From SZUA-35 sp965530755 (GTDB lineage: Bacteria > Actinomycetota > Acidimicrobiia > Acidimicrobiales > SZUA-35): DNA of 64,000 nucleotides. Of this stretch, positions 53,755 through 62,005 are shown piece after piece. The notes beneath the pieces were generated by a model. That model worked only from the letters and a program-made list of their open reading frames with translations, searched no databases and had not been told where the DNA came from. A program made the translations under genes and the position numbers. The stretch covers positions 1 through 64,000 of the forward strand of contig CBESNA010000011.1 of assembly GCA_965530755.1 (NCBI GenBank), written 5' to 3'. The stretch's first letter is position 1; each line of letters begins with the position of its first letter.

Positions 53755-54441
53755 ATGACTGAAGGATCACCGCTGGCCCTGCAGATGGCGGCTCGGGTCG
53801 AGAAGCTCGATCCACCGTTGGTGGACGACATCCTCGCCGCTGCGGCACGATCGGTGATCGAGCTCCTCGAGGACGAGCGCAGCCAGCCGGAGGGTGAGTG
53901 GCACGAGGCGGTGACGGCGTGGAACGGCGCTCGTATTCGCAAGATCATGCGACGAGGCCGTGGCTCGCCGTGGGAAAGGGCGCAGGACGTGGCCGGGGTG
54001 ACCGTGCGCGTGGGTACTGCGGAGGTGAGGGCGTTCATTCCTGGTCCCCTCGACGAGGCGCCTCGAGACCTCGCCAAGCTGCAGATCCAGTCGACACCTC
54101 TCGACGAGCCCGAGATGGTCTCGGAGCAGCCGGCGATCGAGGTGGGGGAGTTGGTGATCGCCGTGACGCCGGACCTGGAGATGAGTTGGGGAAAGCTGGC
54201 CGCGCAATGTGCCCATGCCGGCCAGCGAGCGTGGGAGCGGGCCGAGCCGGCGGCCAGGGATCGTTGGCGAGCTGGTGGCTCGCGAATTCTAGTGGTGCAT
54301 CCCGACGGTGGGTTGTGGGACGAGCTCCGGGCCGGGCCGGTCGAGGAGATTCGTGACGGCGGGTTCACCGAGATCCCGGCCGGTTCGCTGACGGCGATCG
54401 GTTGGATCGAAACATCGAACTCTGGAGAGAACAAAGGCTGA
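53755..54441 (+). CDS. peptidyl-tRNA hydrolase, PTH2 type
   Basis: 228 residues. The C-terminal about 100 residues match PTH2: LVIAVTPDLEMSWGKLAAQCAHAGQRAW holds the catalytic region, and TEIPAGSLTAIGWIE resembles the core C-terminus. The N-terminal about 115 residues, with a helical acidic start and WERAQDVAGVTVRV, belong to an actinobacterial extension. Would release peptides from peptidyl-tRNA; a bacterial Pth1 probably exists elsewhere. Confidence 0.8.
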   Translation: MTEGSPLALQMAARVEKLDPPLVDDILAAAARSVIELLEDERSQPEGEWHEAVTAWNGARIRKIMRRGRGSPWERAQDVAGVTVRVGTAEVRAFIPGPLDEAPRDLAKLQIQSTPLDEPEMVSEQPAIEVGELVIAVTPDLEMSWGKLAAQCAHAGQRAWERAEPAARDRWRAGGSRILVVHPDGGLWDELRAGPVEEIRDGGFTEIPAGSLTAIGWIETSNSGENKG

Positions 54442-54460
54442 GGGTGTGAAAGAGAGCATC

Positions 54461-54472
54461 ACGATATATCGT
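54461..54472. promoter_or_regulatory. perfect palindrome ACGATATATCGT, likely PadR operator
   Basis: A 12-bp exact dyad, AT-rich in a GC-rich background, 57 bases before the PadR-type gene. PadR proteins usually bind such ATAT-centred palindromes and repress themselves. Confidence 0.55.
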
Positions 54473-54529
54473 TAACTCTTGTACGGCCGTCCATCGTGGG
54501 CGGTCGATCAGAAAACAGGAGGTACCCAG

Positions 54530-55126
54530 ATGGGTACGCACAATCACAATCATGAACACAATCACGAACACCACATTCACGAGGACGACGACAGTAGAGG
54601 CCCCCGCGGCCGGCGTCGTCGAGGACCCGGGGGACACGGCCCAGGCCGAGGACCCGGGGGACGTGGGCGAGAGCGAGCGAAGCGAGGCGCGGTTGCCAAC
54701 AGCGTCATGCTCGTGCTCGCCGAGCGAGCACCCCTCCACGGCTACGAGCTGATCGCCGAACTCGAGGAGAGAAGCGAGGGGCGCTGGCGACCCAGCCCGG
54801 GGTCCATGTATCCGACCCTCGGTCGGCTCGAAGGCAAGGGTCTGATCGCAGGAACCATCGAGGAAGACGGCGACGGTAAGAAGAGCTACGAGCTCACCGA
54901 CGAAGGACGAGAATGGTTGGAGCGTCGCGACCCAGACGCTCCGCTTCCGTGGGCCGATGGCGAGACCGGGCCCGGCGGCGGTTTGCGCCCGCTGGTGGCC
55001 GAGGTGATGTCGGCAACGAAGCAGATCGGTCGTTTCGGCGACGACGAGCAGCGAGCAGCCGCAACCGTGGTCTTGAAGAACACCAAGGCCGAGCTCTACA
55101 GGATCCTCGCCGGAGGAGTTCGGTGA
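54530..55126 (+). CDS. PadR-family regulator with His-rich N-terminus
   Basis: 198 residues. Residues 1-16 are His/Asn/Glu rich (HNHNHEHNHEHHIHE) and 20-50 Gly/Arg rich; then the PadR winged helix (ANSVMLVLAERAPLHGYELI, SPGSMYPTLGRLEGKGLI, SYELTDEGREWLE) and a helical dimerisation tail. AGGAGG 7 bases before ATG 54530 decides the start. The His tail may bind metal, so metal-responsive control is a testable idea. Likely autoregulated through the upstream palindrome. Confidence 0.87.
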   Translation: MGTHNHNHEHNHEHHIHEDDDSRGPRGRRRRGPGGHGPGRGPGGRGRERAKRGAVANSVMLVLAERAPLHGYELIAELEERSEGRWRPSPGSMYPTLGRLEGKGLIAGTIEEDGDGKKSYELTDEGREWLERRDPDAPLPWADGETGPGGGLRPLVAEVMSATKQIGRFGDDEQRAAATVVLKNTKAELYRILAGGVR

Positions 55127-55129
55127 CGG

Positions 55130-55460
55130 TCAGCCGGCCAGGTCGCCGAGTTGGCACTTGGCATCGAGGATGAGCTCGGGGTTTGCGCACCCCCGAGCGA
55201 ATCCAGCCAGTCTCCGTTCGATGTCTCGTCCGAGGAACCACATGCCGATGCGATCGGCGAGTATTCGCTGATCATGGTGAGGCGATACGGGACCGGGTGA
55301 GCGTGCGAACCCCCTTGGCGAGACGTTCAGCGCCATCCAGCAGCTCTTGCCGAATCACGAAAGGGTCCCACCGGTAGCGCACCTCCTGCTGACTCTGGGA
55401 GAGGGCGAAGGCCGACGCGGCATCGACGGGAAGCAGCGTCGTTGACTCGACTCGCGGCAT
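55130..55460 (-). pseudogene. SRPBCC (polyketide cyclase-like) gene broken by internal deletion and frameshift
   Basis: From ATG 55460, 58 codons resemble the start of an SRPBCC protein (VESTTLLPVDAASAFAL, RYRWDPFVIRQELL, GVRTLTRSR) and then stop in that frame after a few residues. A second frame carries what looks like the end of the same fold (RIGMWFLGRDIERRLAGFA) to 55130. Together they give about 100 residues against about 150 in intact members, so about 50-60 residues around 55275-55290 are missing. Confidence 0.65.
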
Positions 55461-55473
55461 CAGCGGCTCTGCA

Positions 55474-57612
55474 TCAGTCGGCGCTCACTTCGTGATCGAG
55501 GACGGCGTCGGCATCGAGATACTGGTCGTCGTCGAGTTCGACCACGACTCGTTCGAGCGTGCCCGTGAACTCGTTGGGACTGGCGTAGTGCGACACGGGG
55601 GTGCCCCGATCGAGACCGATGTCGAGGCCGGACCACGAGATCAGGATCCAGAAGATGTTCTCGGTCTCGAAGCTGCCGGCCGGCTCACCGTCGATGAGCA
55701 GCGTTCCGACGCCGTGTTTGATCAGCCCGTCGCCGCTGCGCTGCATGTGGAAGCCGAGCTGATGGCGGCCGGCAGGCACCGGACGATCCGATCGCAGCAA
55801 TTGGTGTGAGCCGCCAATGTTCAGGTCGTGGACGAGATGGCCGTCCTCGATGAACAGGGAGTAGCCGCTGGTCAGATCACCGTGGGCGACGAGCACACCG
55901 GTGGCGCGTTCGTCCGGAATGACGACATCAGCGGTGATGGTGTAGCTGCGGCTCCGCAGATCGGGTGCGACATCTGACGGGAGGTGACCCATGCCGGCCC
56001 AGAACTCATAACGCGTCCGCCCGGCGCGATGTCGTTCTGCGTTCTCGGCGAACCGGTCGGCGAAGCGATCGTCCAAGGGGAGCACCTGGTGGGCTTCGGC
56101 CTGCTCCCACCACAGAGCGATCATGCCGGCCAGTCGTTCCGGCTCGGTCTCGGACAGATCGTCGACCTCGCTGAAGTCCTCGGCGAGGTGATAGAGCTCC
56201 CACCGATCGTCCTCGAATGGCGTGCCCGGCGGATGGTAGGCCACGGCCTTCCAGCCGTCGTTCCAGATGCCTCGGTGGCCGAACATCTCGAAGTATTGGG
56301 GCGGATGATCGCCGCCGGCAACGGCGAAACTCGTTCCCTCGATCGGTTGTTGATCGACACCGTCGACCGAGTCAGGAGCGTTGATGCCGAGCCGGTCGAG
56401 AATCGTGGGTGTGAGGTCAGCGGCGTGGCAGAACTCGTGCCGGAGGCCGGCCTCGTCTCCCGGCCAGGCGATGACGAGGGGATCCCGGATGCCGCCGCCA
56501 TGGGTGTTCTGCTTGTAGCGCTTGAGCGGTGTGTTCGACGCCATGGCGAAGCCCCACGGGAAGTTCGAGTGGGTGTCGGGGCCACCGATGTCGTCGATGC
56601 GAGCGATCTTCATGTCGATGTCTTCAGCCATCAGGTTGAACGGACCCATCGCGTTCACGAATCCGTTGGGCCCACCCTCCTGACTGGCGCCGTTGTCCGA
56701 CATGACGACGATGGCGGTGTCGTCCATCTGGCCGGTCGATTCGACGAAGGCCACGAGGCGAGCCAGGTGCTGATCGAAGTGGTGGAGCATGGCCGCGTAC
56801 GCTCCACCGAGTCTGGCGAAGAGCCGCCGCTCGTCGTCGGTGTGCTCGCTCCACGGTTGGACCATGTGGTTACGGTCCGGCAGACGGGTCCCAGCCGGCA
56901 CGATGCCGAGGTCGATCTGGCGGGCAAGGCGGTCCGAGCGCATCTGATCCCAGCCCTTGGCGTACACCTCGGCGTAGTGGTCGATCATCTCCGTCGGGGC
57001 CTGGTGGGGAGCGTGACAGGCGCCGGGGGCGACCCACATCAACCACGGGGCCTCTGGGGCGCCGGCGCGGTGATCGGCCAGCATGGAGATGCTCTGGTCG
57101 ATGAGGTCCTCGGTGAGGTGGTAGCCGGACTCGTATGTGCCGGGTGCCGTGACGTGACTGTTGTCGCGAATGACCTCTGGTGAGTACTGGTCGGTCTCGG
57201 CGTCCAGGAAACCGTAGAAGCGATCGAAGCCGCGCCCGAGCGGCCATCCGTTGAACGGACCGGTCGGGCCAGACTCGGTGAGCGGGGTGACGTGCCACTT
57301 GCCGATCATGTAGTTCCGGTAGCCGCTGGGCCGGATCATCTCGGCCAGCGTGCCCGCCGACCGGGCGATCTTTCCCCGGTATCCGGGGTGGCCACTGTCG
57401 AAGTTGGCGAGGCACCCGACGCCGACCGAGTGGTGGTTTCGTCCGGTGAGCAGGGCCGCGCGCGTGGTGGAACACATCGCCGTCGTGTGGAAGTTCGTGA
57501 AGCGCTGACCTCTCGACGCGATCGCATCGATCGTGGGTGTGGCGATCTCGGAGCCGTAGCAACCGAAGTCGGCGAAACCGACGTCGTCGAGCAGCACGAT
57601 CAGCAGATTCAT
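55474..57612 (-). CDS. type I sulfatase (arylsulfatase family)
   Basis: 712 residues. Metal site LIVLLDDVGFADFGCYG, active-site AMCSTTRAALLTGRNHHS (Cys47 to become formylglycine), GKWHVTPL and VMSDNGASQEGGPNG. A C-terminal beta-rich region (residues about 560-700) follows. The modification motif is C-S-T-T-R; position +2 is Thr where C-x-P/A-x-R is usual. Hydrolyses a sulfate ester. No signal peptide is visible, so it appears cytosolic. ATGA overlap with the GNAT gene upstream. Confidence 0.88.
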   Translation of the reverse strand: MNLLIVLLDDVGFADFGCYGSEIATPTIDAIASRGQRFTNFHTTAMCSTTRAALLTGRNHHSVGVGCLANFDSGHPGYRGKIARSAGTLAEMIRPSGYRNYMIGKWHVTPLTESGPTGPFNGWPLGRGFDRFYGFLDAETDQYSPEVIRDNSHVTAPGTYESGYHLTEDLIDQSISMLADHRAGAPEAPWLMWVAPGACHAPHQAPTEMIDHYAEVYAKGWDQMRSDRLARQIDLGIVPAGTRLPDRNHMVQPWSEHTDDERRLFARLGGAYAAMLHHFDQHLARLVAFVESTGQMDDTAIVVMSDNGASQEGGPNGFVNAMGPFNLMAEDIDMKIARIDDIGGPDTHSNFPWGFAMASNTPLKRYKQNTHGGGIRDPLVIAWPGDEAGLRHEFCHAADLTPTILDRLGINAPDSVDGVDQQPIEGTSFAVAGGDHPPQYFEMFGHRGIWNDGWKAVAYHPPGTPFEDDRWELYHLAEDFSEVDDLSETEPERLAGMIALWWEQAEAHQVLPLDDRFADRFAENAERHRAGRTRYEFWAGMGHLPSDVAPDLRSRSYTITADVVIPDERATGVLVAHGDLTSGYSLFIEDGHLVHDLNIGGSHQLLRSDRPVPAGRHQLGFHMQRSGDGLIKHGVGTLLIDGEPAGSFETENIFWILISWSGLDIGLDRGTPVSHYASPNEFTGTLERVVVELDDDQYLDADAVLDHEVSAD

Positions 57613-58298
57613 GAGGGTCTCCCGGGGAAGAGGCCGAGGATCCGCCAACCGAGGTCGGGGAATCCAGAGGCATCGGCGGTCTTGGCCGAGGCGATGTTGT
57701 CCTCGGCGTGGAGGTAGATCGGTACGGCACCATCGTCGAGGGCCCGGCGAGCGGCCTGAGTGACGAGACGTTGTGCCCAGCCTCGCCCTCGATGGTCCTC
57801 TTCGGTGACGACGGCCAATTCGTGACCGATGCTGGTGTGGATCTTCCGGCCGATGCCGGCGGCGACCACACCATCGGCCGGATCGCCGTCGAAACCGACC
57901 AGCACCTCGCCGTTGAAGGGGATCAACCACTCGGGTACGCGCGGGTCGGTCGTGGGGAGCCAGATGCCGGGATCGTCGCTTGGCGTAGGGGCGCCGCTCC
58001 ATCGAAAGATGCCGCGCCCGAAACGCCACGACGGGCGACCCAGCGTTGACGCGATCGAGGCACCGACCTCGTCGACCGTCGTCCCGAGAGCCCGGACGGC
58101 GCCGACCCGAAGCGGATCGACCGAGATGACGGCTCCATCAAGCGTTTCCACACCTGTCATGGGGCGGACCGAGCCGTCCCAGGCCGGCTGTTCCCTGAGA
58201 CTCGAGCCGACGATGGAGAGTTCAGAGGCGGGAGGCCATGCTCCCAACCATTCGCGCAAAAACTCGTGGAGTCGTTCCTCGATCGGGTCGGCGATCAC
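57609..58298 (-). CDS. GNAT acetyltransferase
   Basis: 229 residues. The second half is a GNAT fold (GHELAVVTEEDHRGRGWAQRLV as the acetyl-CoA loop, IYLHAEDNIASAKTADASGFPDLGWRIL). The first about 110 residues form an unassigned alpha/beta region. Start is GTG 58298, overlapping the dehydrogenase stop by 4 bases (GTGA). Substrate unknown; operon position suggests a link to sulfated-compound breakdown but does not show it. Confidence 0.8.
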   Translation of the reverse strand: MIADPIEERLHEFLREWLGAWPPASELSIVGSSLREQPAWDGSVRPMTGVETLDGAVISVDPLRVGAVRALGTTVDEVGASIASTLGRPSWRFGRGIFRWSGAPTPSDDPGIWLPTTDPRVPEWLIPFNGEVLVGFDGDPADGVVAAGIGRKIHTSIGHELAVVTEEDHRGRGWAQRLVTQAARRALDDGAVPIYLHAEDNIASAKTADASGFPDLGWRILGLFPGRPS

Positions 58299-59401
58299 GA
58301 GCGGGGCAGCCCGAGCAGATGCTCCCCGATGATGTCGCGCTGCACCTCACTGGTGCCGCCGCCGATGGTGAGCGCCCGGCTGAACAGGTACGACCAGTGC
58401 CAGAGGTCGAGGTGTTCCGCCTCCTCGTTCTGGACGCCGCACATGCCGGCCGCGCCCTGGAGGTCCTTTGCCAGGCTGGTGATGGTCTGCCCGTGTACGT
58501 CGCTGAGTGCTTTACGAATCGAGGCGAACGGTCCGGGATCCTTGCCGCCGAGCGCCATCGTCATCATCCGGTAACCCAGGAGTTCGAGAATGGTCTTCTC
58601 TGTGTAGGCAACGGCCGCCTTCTGCCGGAGCAGCGGATCGGTGATCGATCCCTTGGCCTGCTCGAAGAACGCATCGCTGGTCGGCCCCATGCCCCAGATG
58701 ACGCCGCCCTCAGAGAGCGACAGTCGCTCGTTGCCGAGCGTCACCTTCGCCAGCCGCCAGCCGCCGTTCTCGGGGCCGATGCGATTGGCGACCGGGATGC
58801 GGACGTCGTCGAACCATGTCTCGTTGAAGTGGTTCCCGCCCGTCATCTCGACGATCTTGCGAACGTCGATGCCGGCCGTGTTCATGTCGACCACGAAGTA
58901 GCTGATGCCCTCCTGCTTGCGGCCTTCGGTGCTGGTCCTGGCCAGGAGGATCCCCCAGTCGGCGGTGTTGGCCCAGGTGCTCCAGATCTTCTGTCCGTTC
59001 ACGACGTACTCGTCGCCGTCGCGCACCGCTGCCGTGCGGAGCGAGGCAAGGTCACTCCCCGCGTCCGGCTCGCTGAAGAGCTGCGTCCACTCGGTCGTTC
59101 CGTCGAGGATCGCAGGCAACCAGCGCTGCTGTTGTTCCTCGGTGCCACCGGCCAGAATGGTCGGACCGGCCCAGCCGACGGCGATCGAAACTCCGGGGAA
59201 CTCGACGCCGGCGGCACTGAGTTCCTCGTCGATGATCAGTTGATGTTCGACGTCGGCATCGAGCCCCCAGGGGACGGGCCAGTGGGGTGCCACCAGGCCG
59301 CGTTCGGCCAGCTGGGCCCGGGTCGGGTCGGGATGTTCGGCCAGCCATTGTCGGATCACCGATCGCCGCGGGTCGTCGAGGTCGGGGACGTCGAAATCCA
59401 T
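58295..59401 (-). CDS. acyl-CoA dehydrogenase
   Basis: 368 residues. FAD/substrate blocks AVGWAGPTILAGGTEEQQQ, LFSEPDAGSDLASL, VNGQKIWSTWANTADW and a C-terminal GTSEVQRDIIGEHLL. The catalytic base would lie in the helical domain near the end. Likely alpha,beta-dehydrogenation of an acyl-CoA. ATG 59401 shares one base with the stop of the preceding gene (TGATG) and its stop overlaps GNAT. Confidence 0.9.
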   Translation of the reverse strand: MDFDVPDLDDPRRSVIRQWLAEHPDPTRAQLAERGLVAPHWPVPWGLDADVEHQLIIDEELSAAGVEFPGVSIAVGWAGPTILAGGTEEQQQRWLPAILDGTTEWTQLFSEPDAGSDLASLRTAAVRDGDEYVVNGQKIWSTWANTADWGILLARTSTEGRKQEGISYFVVDMNTAGIDVRKIVEMTGGNHFNETWFDDVRIPVANRIGPENGGWRLAKVTLGNERLSLSEGGVIWGMGPTSDAFFEQAKGSITDPLLRQKAAVAYTEKTILELLGYRMMTMALGGKDPGPFASIRKALSDVHGQTITSLAKDLQGAAGMCGVQNEEAEHLDLWHWSYLFSRALTIGGGTSEVQRDIIGEHLLGLPRS

Positions 59402-60522
59402 CAGAACTGGCTTGTGGAGGTCGGCAGGCCGAAGGCCATACGGCCGAGTGGCTCGAGCAGGCGAGGGGCGATCATGCCGTGTTGCGTGGCGACGTGAACA
59501 TCTCGGAACACGCGTTGCAGGCGGCTGGTCAGATACACGGAGGTCCCGCCGCCGGCGTGATAACAGAGGTCGACCGCTTCGGCTGAGCGAAGAGCGGCGT
59601 TGGTCGAGGCCAGGCGCAACAGGCGTTTCTGCTCGTCGGTCAGACGGGCTTCGGCTTCGGCGAAATCCCAGCATTCGGCGACGATCTCTCGTACGAACGC
59701 ACGGGCAGAACGAACATTGGCTTCGGCCCTCGCAAGGTCGGCCTGGATCACCGGTCGCTCGGCAAGACCCTTCGAGCTGCCCGCCGGCTGCTTCTCCGCC
59801 AGGGCAATCAATTCGTCGATGGCTCGCTCGGCCAGGCCGAGCGTCACGGCCGACACTCCCAGCGCAAGCGCACCGAGGAACGAGAATCGGTAGAGCGGGC
59901 TGTCGGTGATCGGTTCCGGATTCGCTGCGAAGTCGACCCATCGACCCTCCGGCACGAAGGCGTCCGTTGTCCGGTAGTCGGTCGAGGCCGTGCCCTGCAG
60001 ACCGGCAACGTGCCAGGTGTCGAGGAATTCGACATCGTCGATGTCGAAGAACACGAACGGTGAGCCTCGTTGCCCCTCCATCGTGACGCCGCCGCCGAAC
60101 CATGTGCAATGGCTCGACCCCGAGCCCCACGCCCACTCGCCGGTGACCCGCACACCACCGTCGGTTGCGGTGGCGACGCCCTTTGGCATCCCGAACCCAC
60201 CCGTGACGGCCCGCGGATCACCGTAGATCTCCTCGGCAAACTGCGGCGGGAGGAAGCCGGCGTTCAGGGCGGTCGTGCCGCCGATCATCACGCACCATCC
60301 GGTGGCGCCGTCGTGGTAGGCGGCCTGCTCGATTGCATCGAGCATGTCGCCTACCGATGCCTCGAGGCCGCCGTACCGCTTCGGGATCCACAGTCGGAAG
60401 ACCTCGGAGTCGATCAGCGCATCGACGATGTCGCGAGGCAGCCGCCCGGCCTGCTCGATCTCGTCGGAGCGAGCATCGGCCATGGCCAGAGCGGCCGACA
60501 GTTTCGGCTCGATGGACAGCAT
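59401..60522 (-). CDS. acyl-CoA dehydrogenase-fold flavin monooxygenase-like protein
   Basis: 373 residues with the ACAD fold but HsaA/NcnH-like blocks: LPRDIVDALIDSEVFRLWIPKRYGG, TGGFGMPKGVATATDGGVRVTGEWAWGSGSSHC and VDLCYHAGGGTSVYLTSRLQRVFRDVHVATQHG. Members of this branch are two-component hydroxylases using reduced flavin rather than dehydrogenases. ATG 60522 follows CAGAAT at 6 bases. First gene of a leftward four-gene operon ending in the sulfatase. Confidence 0.82.
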   Translation of the reverse strand: MLSIEPKLSAALAMADARSDEIEQAGRLPRDIVDALIDSEVFRLWIPKRYGGLEASVGDMLDAIEQAAYHDGATGWCVMIGGTTALNAGFLPPQFAEEIYGDPRAVTGGFGMPKGVATATDGGVRVTGEWAWGSGSSHCTWFGGGVTMEGQRGSPFVFFDIDDVEFLDTWHVAGLQGTASTDYRTTDAFVPEGRWVDFAANPEPITDSPLYRFSFLGALALGVSAVTLGLAERAIDELIALAEKQPAGSSKGLAERPVIQADLARAEANVRSARAFVREIVAECWDFAEAEARLTDEQKRLLRLASTNAALRSAEAVDLCYHAGGGTSVYLTSRLQRVFRDVHVATQHGMIAPRLLEPLGRMAFGLPTSTSQF

Positions 60523-60526
60523 CAGG

Positions 60527-60730
60527 TCATTCTGGACCGGTGTCCACCTCCGGTGCACGTCGTGTTGCGAACGCAAGCAGTGCAGCAACCCCTCCGGCGA
60601 GGAGGGCGAGGGCTCCCACCGCTCCGAATTCGATGTTGTTCCAGCCGCTGAGGACAGCGGCTCCGCCGACGATGAGGAACATGATTCCGACGGAGAGACT
60701 GAAGGGACGGGGACGCTTGGTCTCAGCCAT
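60527..60730 (-). CDS. small two-helix membrane protein
   Basis: 67 residues: a basic N-terminus, two hydrophobic helices (about 13-30 and 36-55) and a charged tail. No family recognised. The start lies within the last 8 bases of the PspC gene, so it is coupled to it. Its 3' end covers the promoter of the downstream dehydrogenase. Confidence 0.6.
   Translation of the reverse strand: MAETKRPRPFSLSVGIMFLIVGGAAVLSGWNNIEFGAVGALALLAGGVAALLAFATRRAPEVDTGPE
60529..60534 (-). promoter_or_regulatory. -10 hexamer CAGAAT for the dehydrogenase/sulfatase operon
   Basis: Six bases before the ATG at 60522, inside the 3' end of the small membrane gene. Confidence 0.36.
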
Positions 60731-61874
60731 GGTGCACCTCGACGTAACCGAAGGTCACCTCGACGTCGAGGGTGATGGTCGGGCGATCGCCGGCACCTGT
60801 CGACTGGTTGGAGGAGGCGTCGGTGAACACGCCGGCCACCTCGCGGCCGAACAGGTCGGAGTAGCCGGCCGAGACGTCGGCGTGGACCTCGACATTCACG
60901 TCCTCGGGAAGCCAGATCTCGGTGTAGCCGGCACCGACATTGACCTCGATCGTGTGATCCTCGGTGAACGAAACCCGTCGGAGATCGAGCTCGAGCGGTC
61001 CGGCGCCGAGGTCGTAGCTGGTGCGTACGTCTGCCTCGTTGACCGGGGTGTAGTCACGGGTGCCGGTGCCACCCTCGGCAAGTGCGTCGACGCCGGGGGA
61101 GAGGGCCAGGCCGACCGCCAGCAGCAAGCCGATCGGCACGAGCCCTCTGGCTCGACCGCGGAACGCCCCGTACACGAGACCACCTCCGACGACGGCCAAT
61201 GCGGTCCCGAACACCGCTGCGGCCGGGATGTTGGGCCCGAACTGATCCATGGTGAGAAGGAGCCCGATGGCGACTGCAGCGATCGCCAGCGTCACCGACG
61301 TGACGGGCGGCCGTGGCAACGCTGGTTCGAGCGGTGAGGCTGCCGAATAGGTCGGTTCGACGGTCGCCCAATGAGAAGCTGGGGCGGTCGCAGCGGGAGC
61401 GGCGTGAGTGAACCCCGACTCCTCCCGCTGGTTGAGCAGGTAGAAGCCAGCGGCGATCAGCAACAGCGGGATGACCGTGATCTCGAAGGTGCCGGGCCCG
61501 AAGGTGAGCGATGACGACGCTGCGGCGACGGCGAAAAGAACGCCGAAGATGGCGCGGGTGGTGTTCGAGGTGATCGTCACCGGTCGCGTCTCGGGGTCAG
61601 ACGGCGTCGGGATCAGGAACCAGCACGCGATATAGGCCAGCGGGCCGAAGCCGCCGATGGCCGTCGATGCCACGAAGCCGACCTGGATCAGGAGCGGCGC
61701 GAAGTCGAAGTACTGGGCGATGCCGGTGGCGACGCCGCCGAGCGGCGAGTCCGTTGCTCTCCGCAAGCGCCGCACCGGCGGTGGCATGGGTGGCGGTTCG
61801 GTCATCGTGGTGCCGTCCGGCGTTTCCTCGTGGGGATCGTCGATGGGCATTGGGGTTGTTGGGTCGTGTTCCAT
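60723..61874 (-). CDS. PspC-domain membrane protein with C-terminal surface-type domain
   Basis: 383 residues. Pro-rich acidic N-terminus, PspC domain (RLRRATDSPLGGVATGIAQ, then a helix), several further helices, and a beta-rich C-terminus with VGAGYTEIWLPEDVNVEVHADVSAGYSDL, like the LiaF-type domain seen in envelope-stress proteins. ATG 61874 has GGGAGGAAG upstream. Divergent from the PspC-fused sensor kinase, with shared regulatory repeats in between; probably its co-sensor. Confidence 0.82.
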   Translation of the reverse strand: MEHDPTTPMPIDDPHEETPDGTTMTEPPPMPPPVRRLRRATDSPLGGVATGIAQYFDFAPLLIQVGFVASTAIGGFGPLAYIACWFLIPTPSDPETRPVTITSNTTRAIFGVLFAVAAASSSLTFGPGTFEITVIPLLLIAAGFYLLNQREESGFTHAAPAATAPASHWATVEPTYSAASPLEPALPRPPVTSVTLAIAAVAIGLLLTMDQFGPNIPAAAVFGTALAVVGGGLVYGAFRGRARGLVPIGLLLAVGLALSPGVDALAEGGTGTRDYTPVNEADVRTSYDLGAGPLELDLRRVSFTEDHTIEVNVGAGYTEIWLPEDVNVEVHADVSAGYSDLFGREVAGVFTDASSNQSTGAGDRPTITLDVEVTFGYVEVHHG

Positions 61875-61933
61875 GCCACCAGCTTCCTCCCGTGATTCGC
61901 CGGCACCCATCGGGACAGTCAACCACGGCCACC

Positions 61934-61967
61934 GGGTCCTTCTCGGGGTCGACTCAGGGTCGACCCC
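61934..61967 (+). promoter_or_regulatory. triple GGGTC direct repeat, likely response-regulator operator
   Basis: GGGTC at 61934, 61946 and 61957 (spacing 12 and 11). The last copy is part of CAGGGTCGACCCCGATGG (61955-61972), which recurs with one change at 63843-63860. Lies between the divergent PspC gene and the sensor kinase, ending 33 bases before the kinase ATG. Confidence 0.55.
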
Positions 61968-62005
61968 GATGGCACGCAGCCTGCGACGTGCGAGCATGGA
62001 CAGCG

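Noticed and set aside
53715..54434. N-terminal extension of the methyltransferase frame
   Set aside because: Runs antisense through the PTH2 gene; the methyltransferase fold begins after 53714.
55265..55290. TGA in the SRPBCC gene as a second selenocysteine codon
   Set aside because: The homologous continuation is in a different frame, so it is a deletion and frameshift, not recoding.
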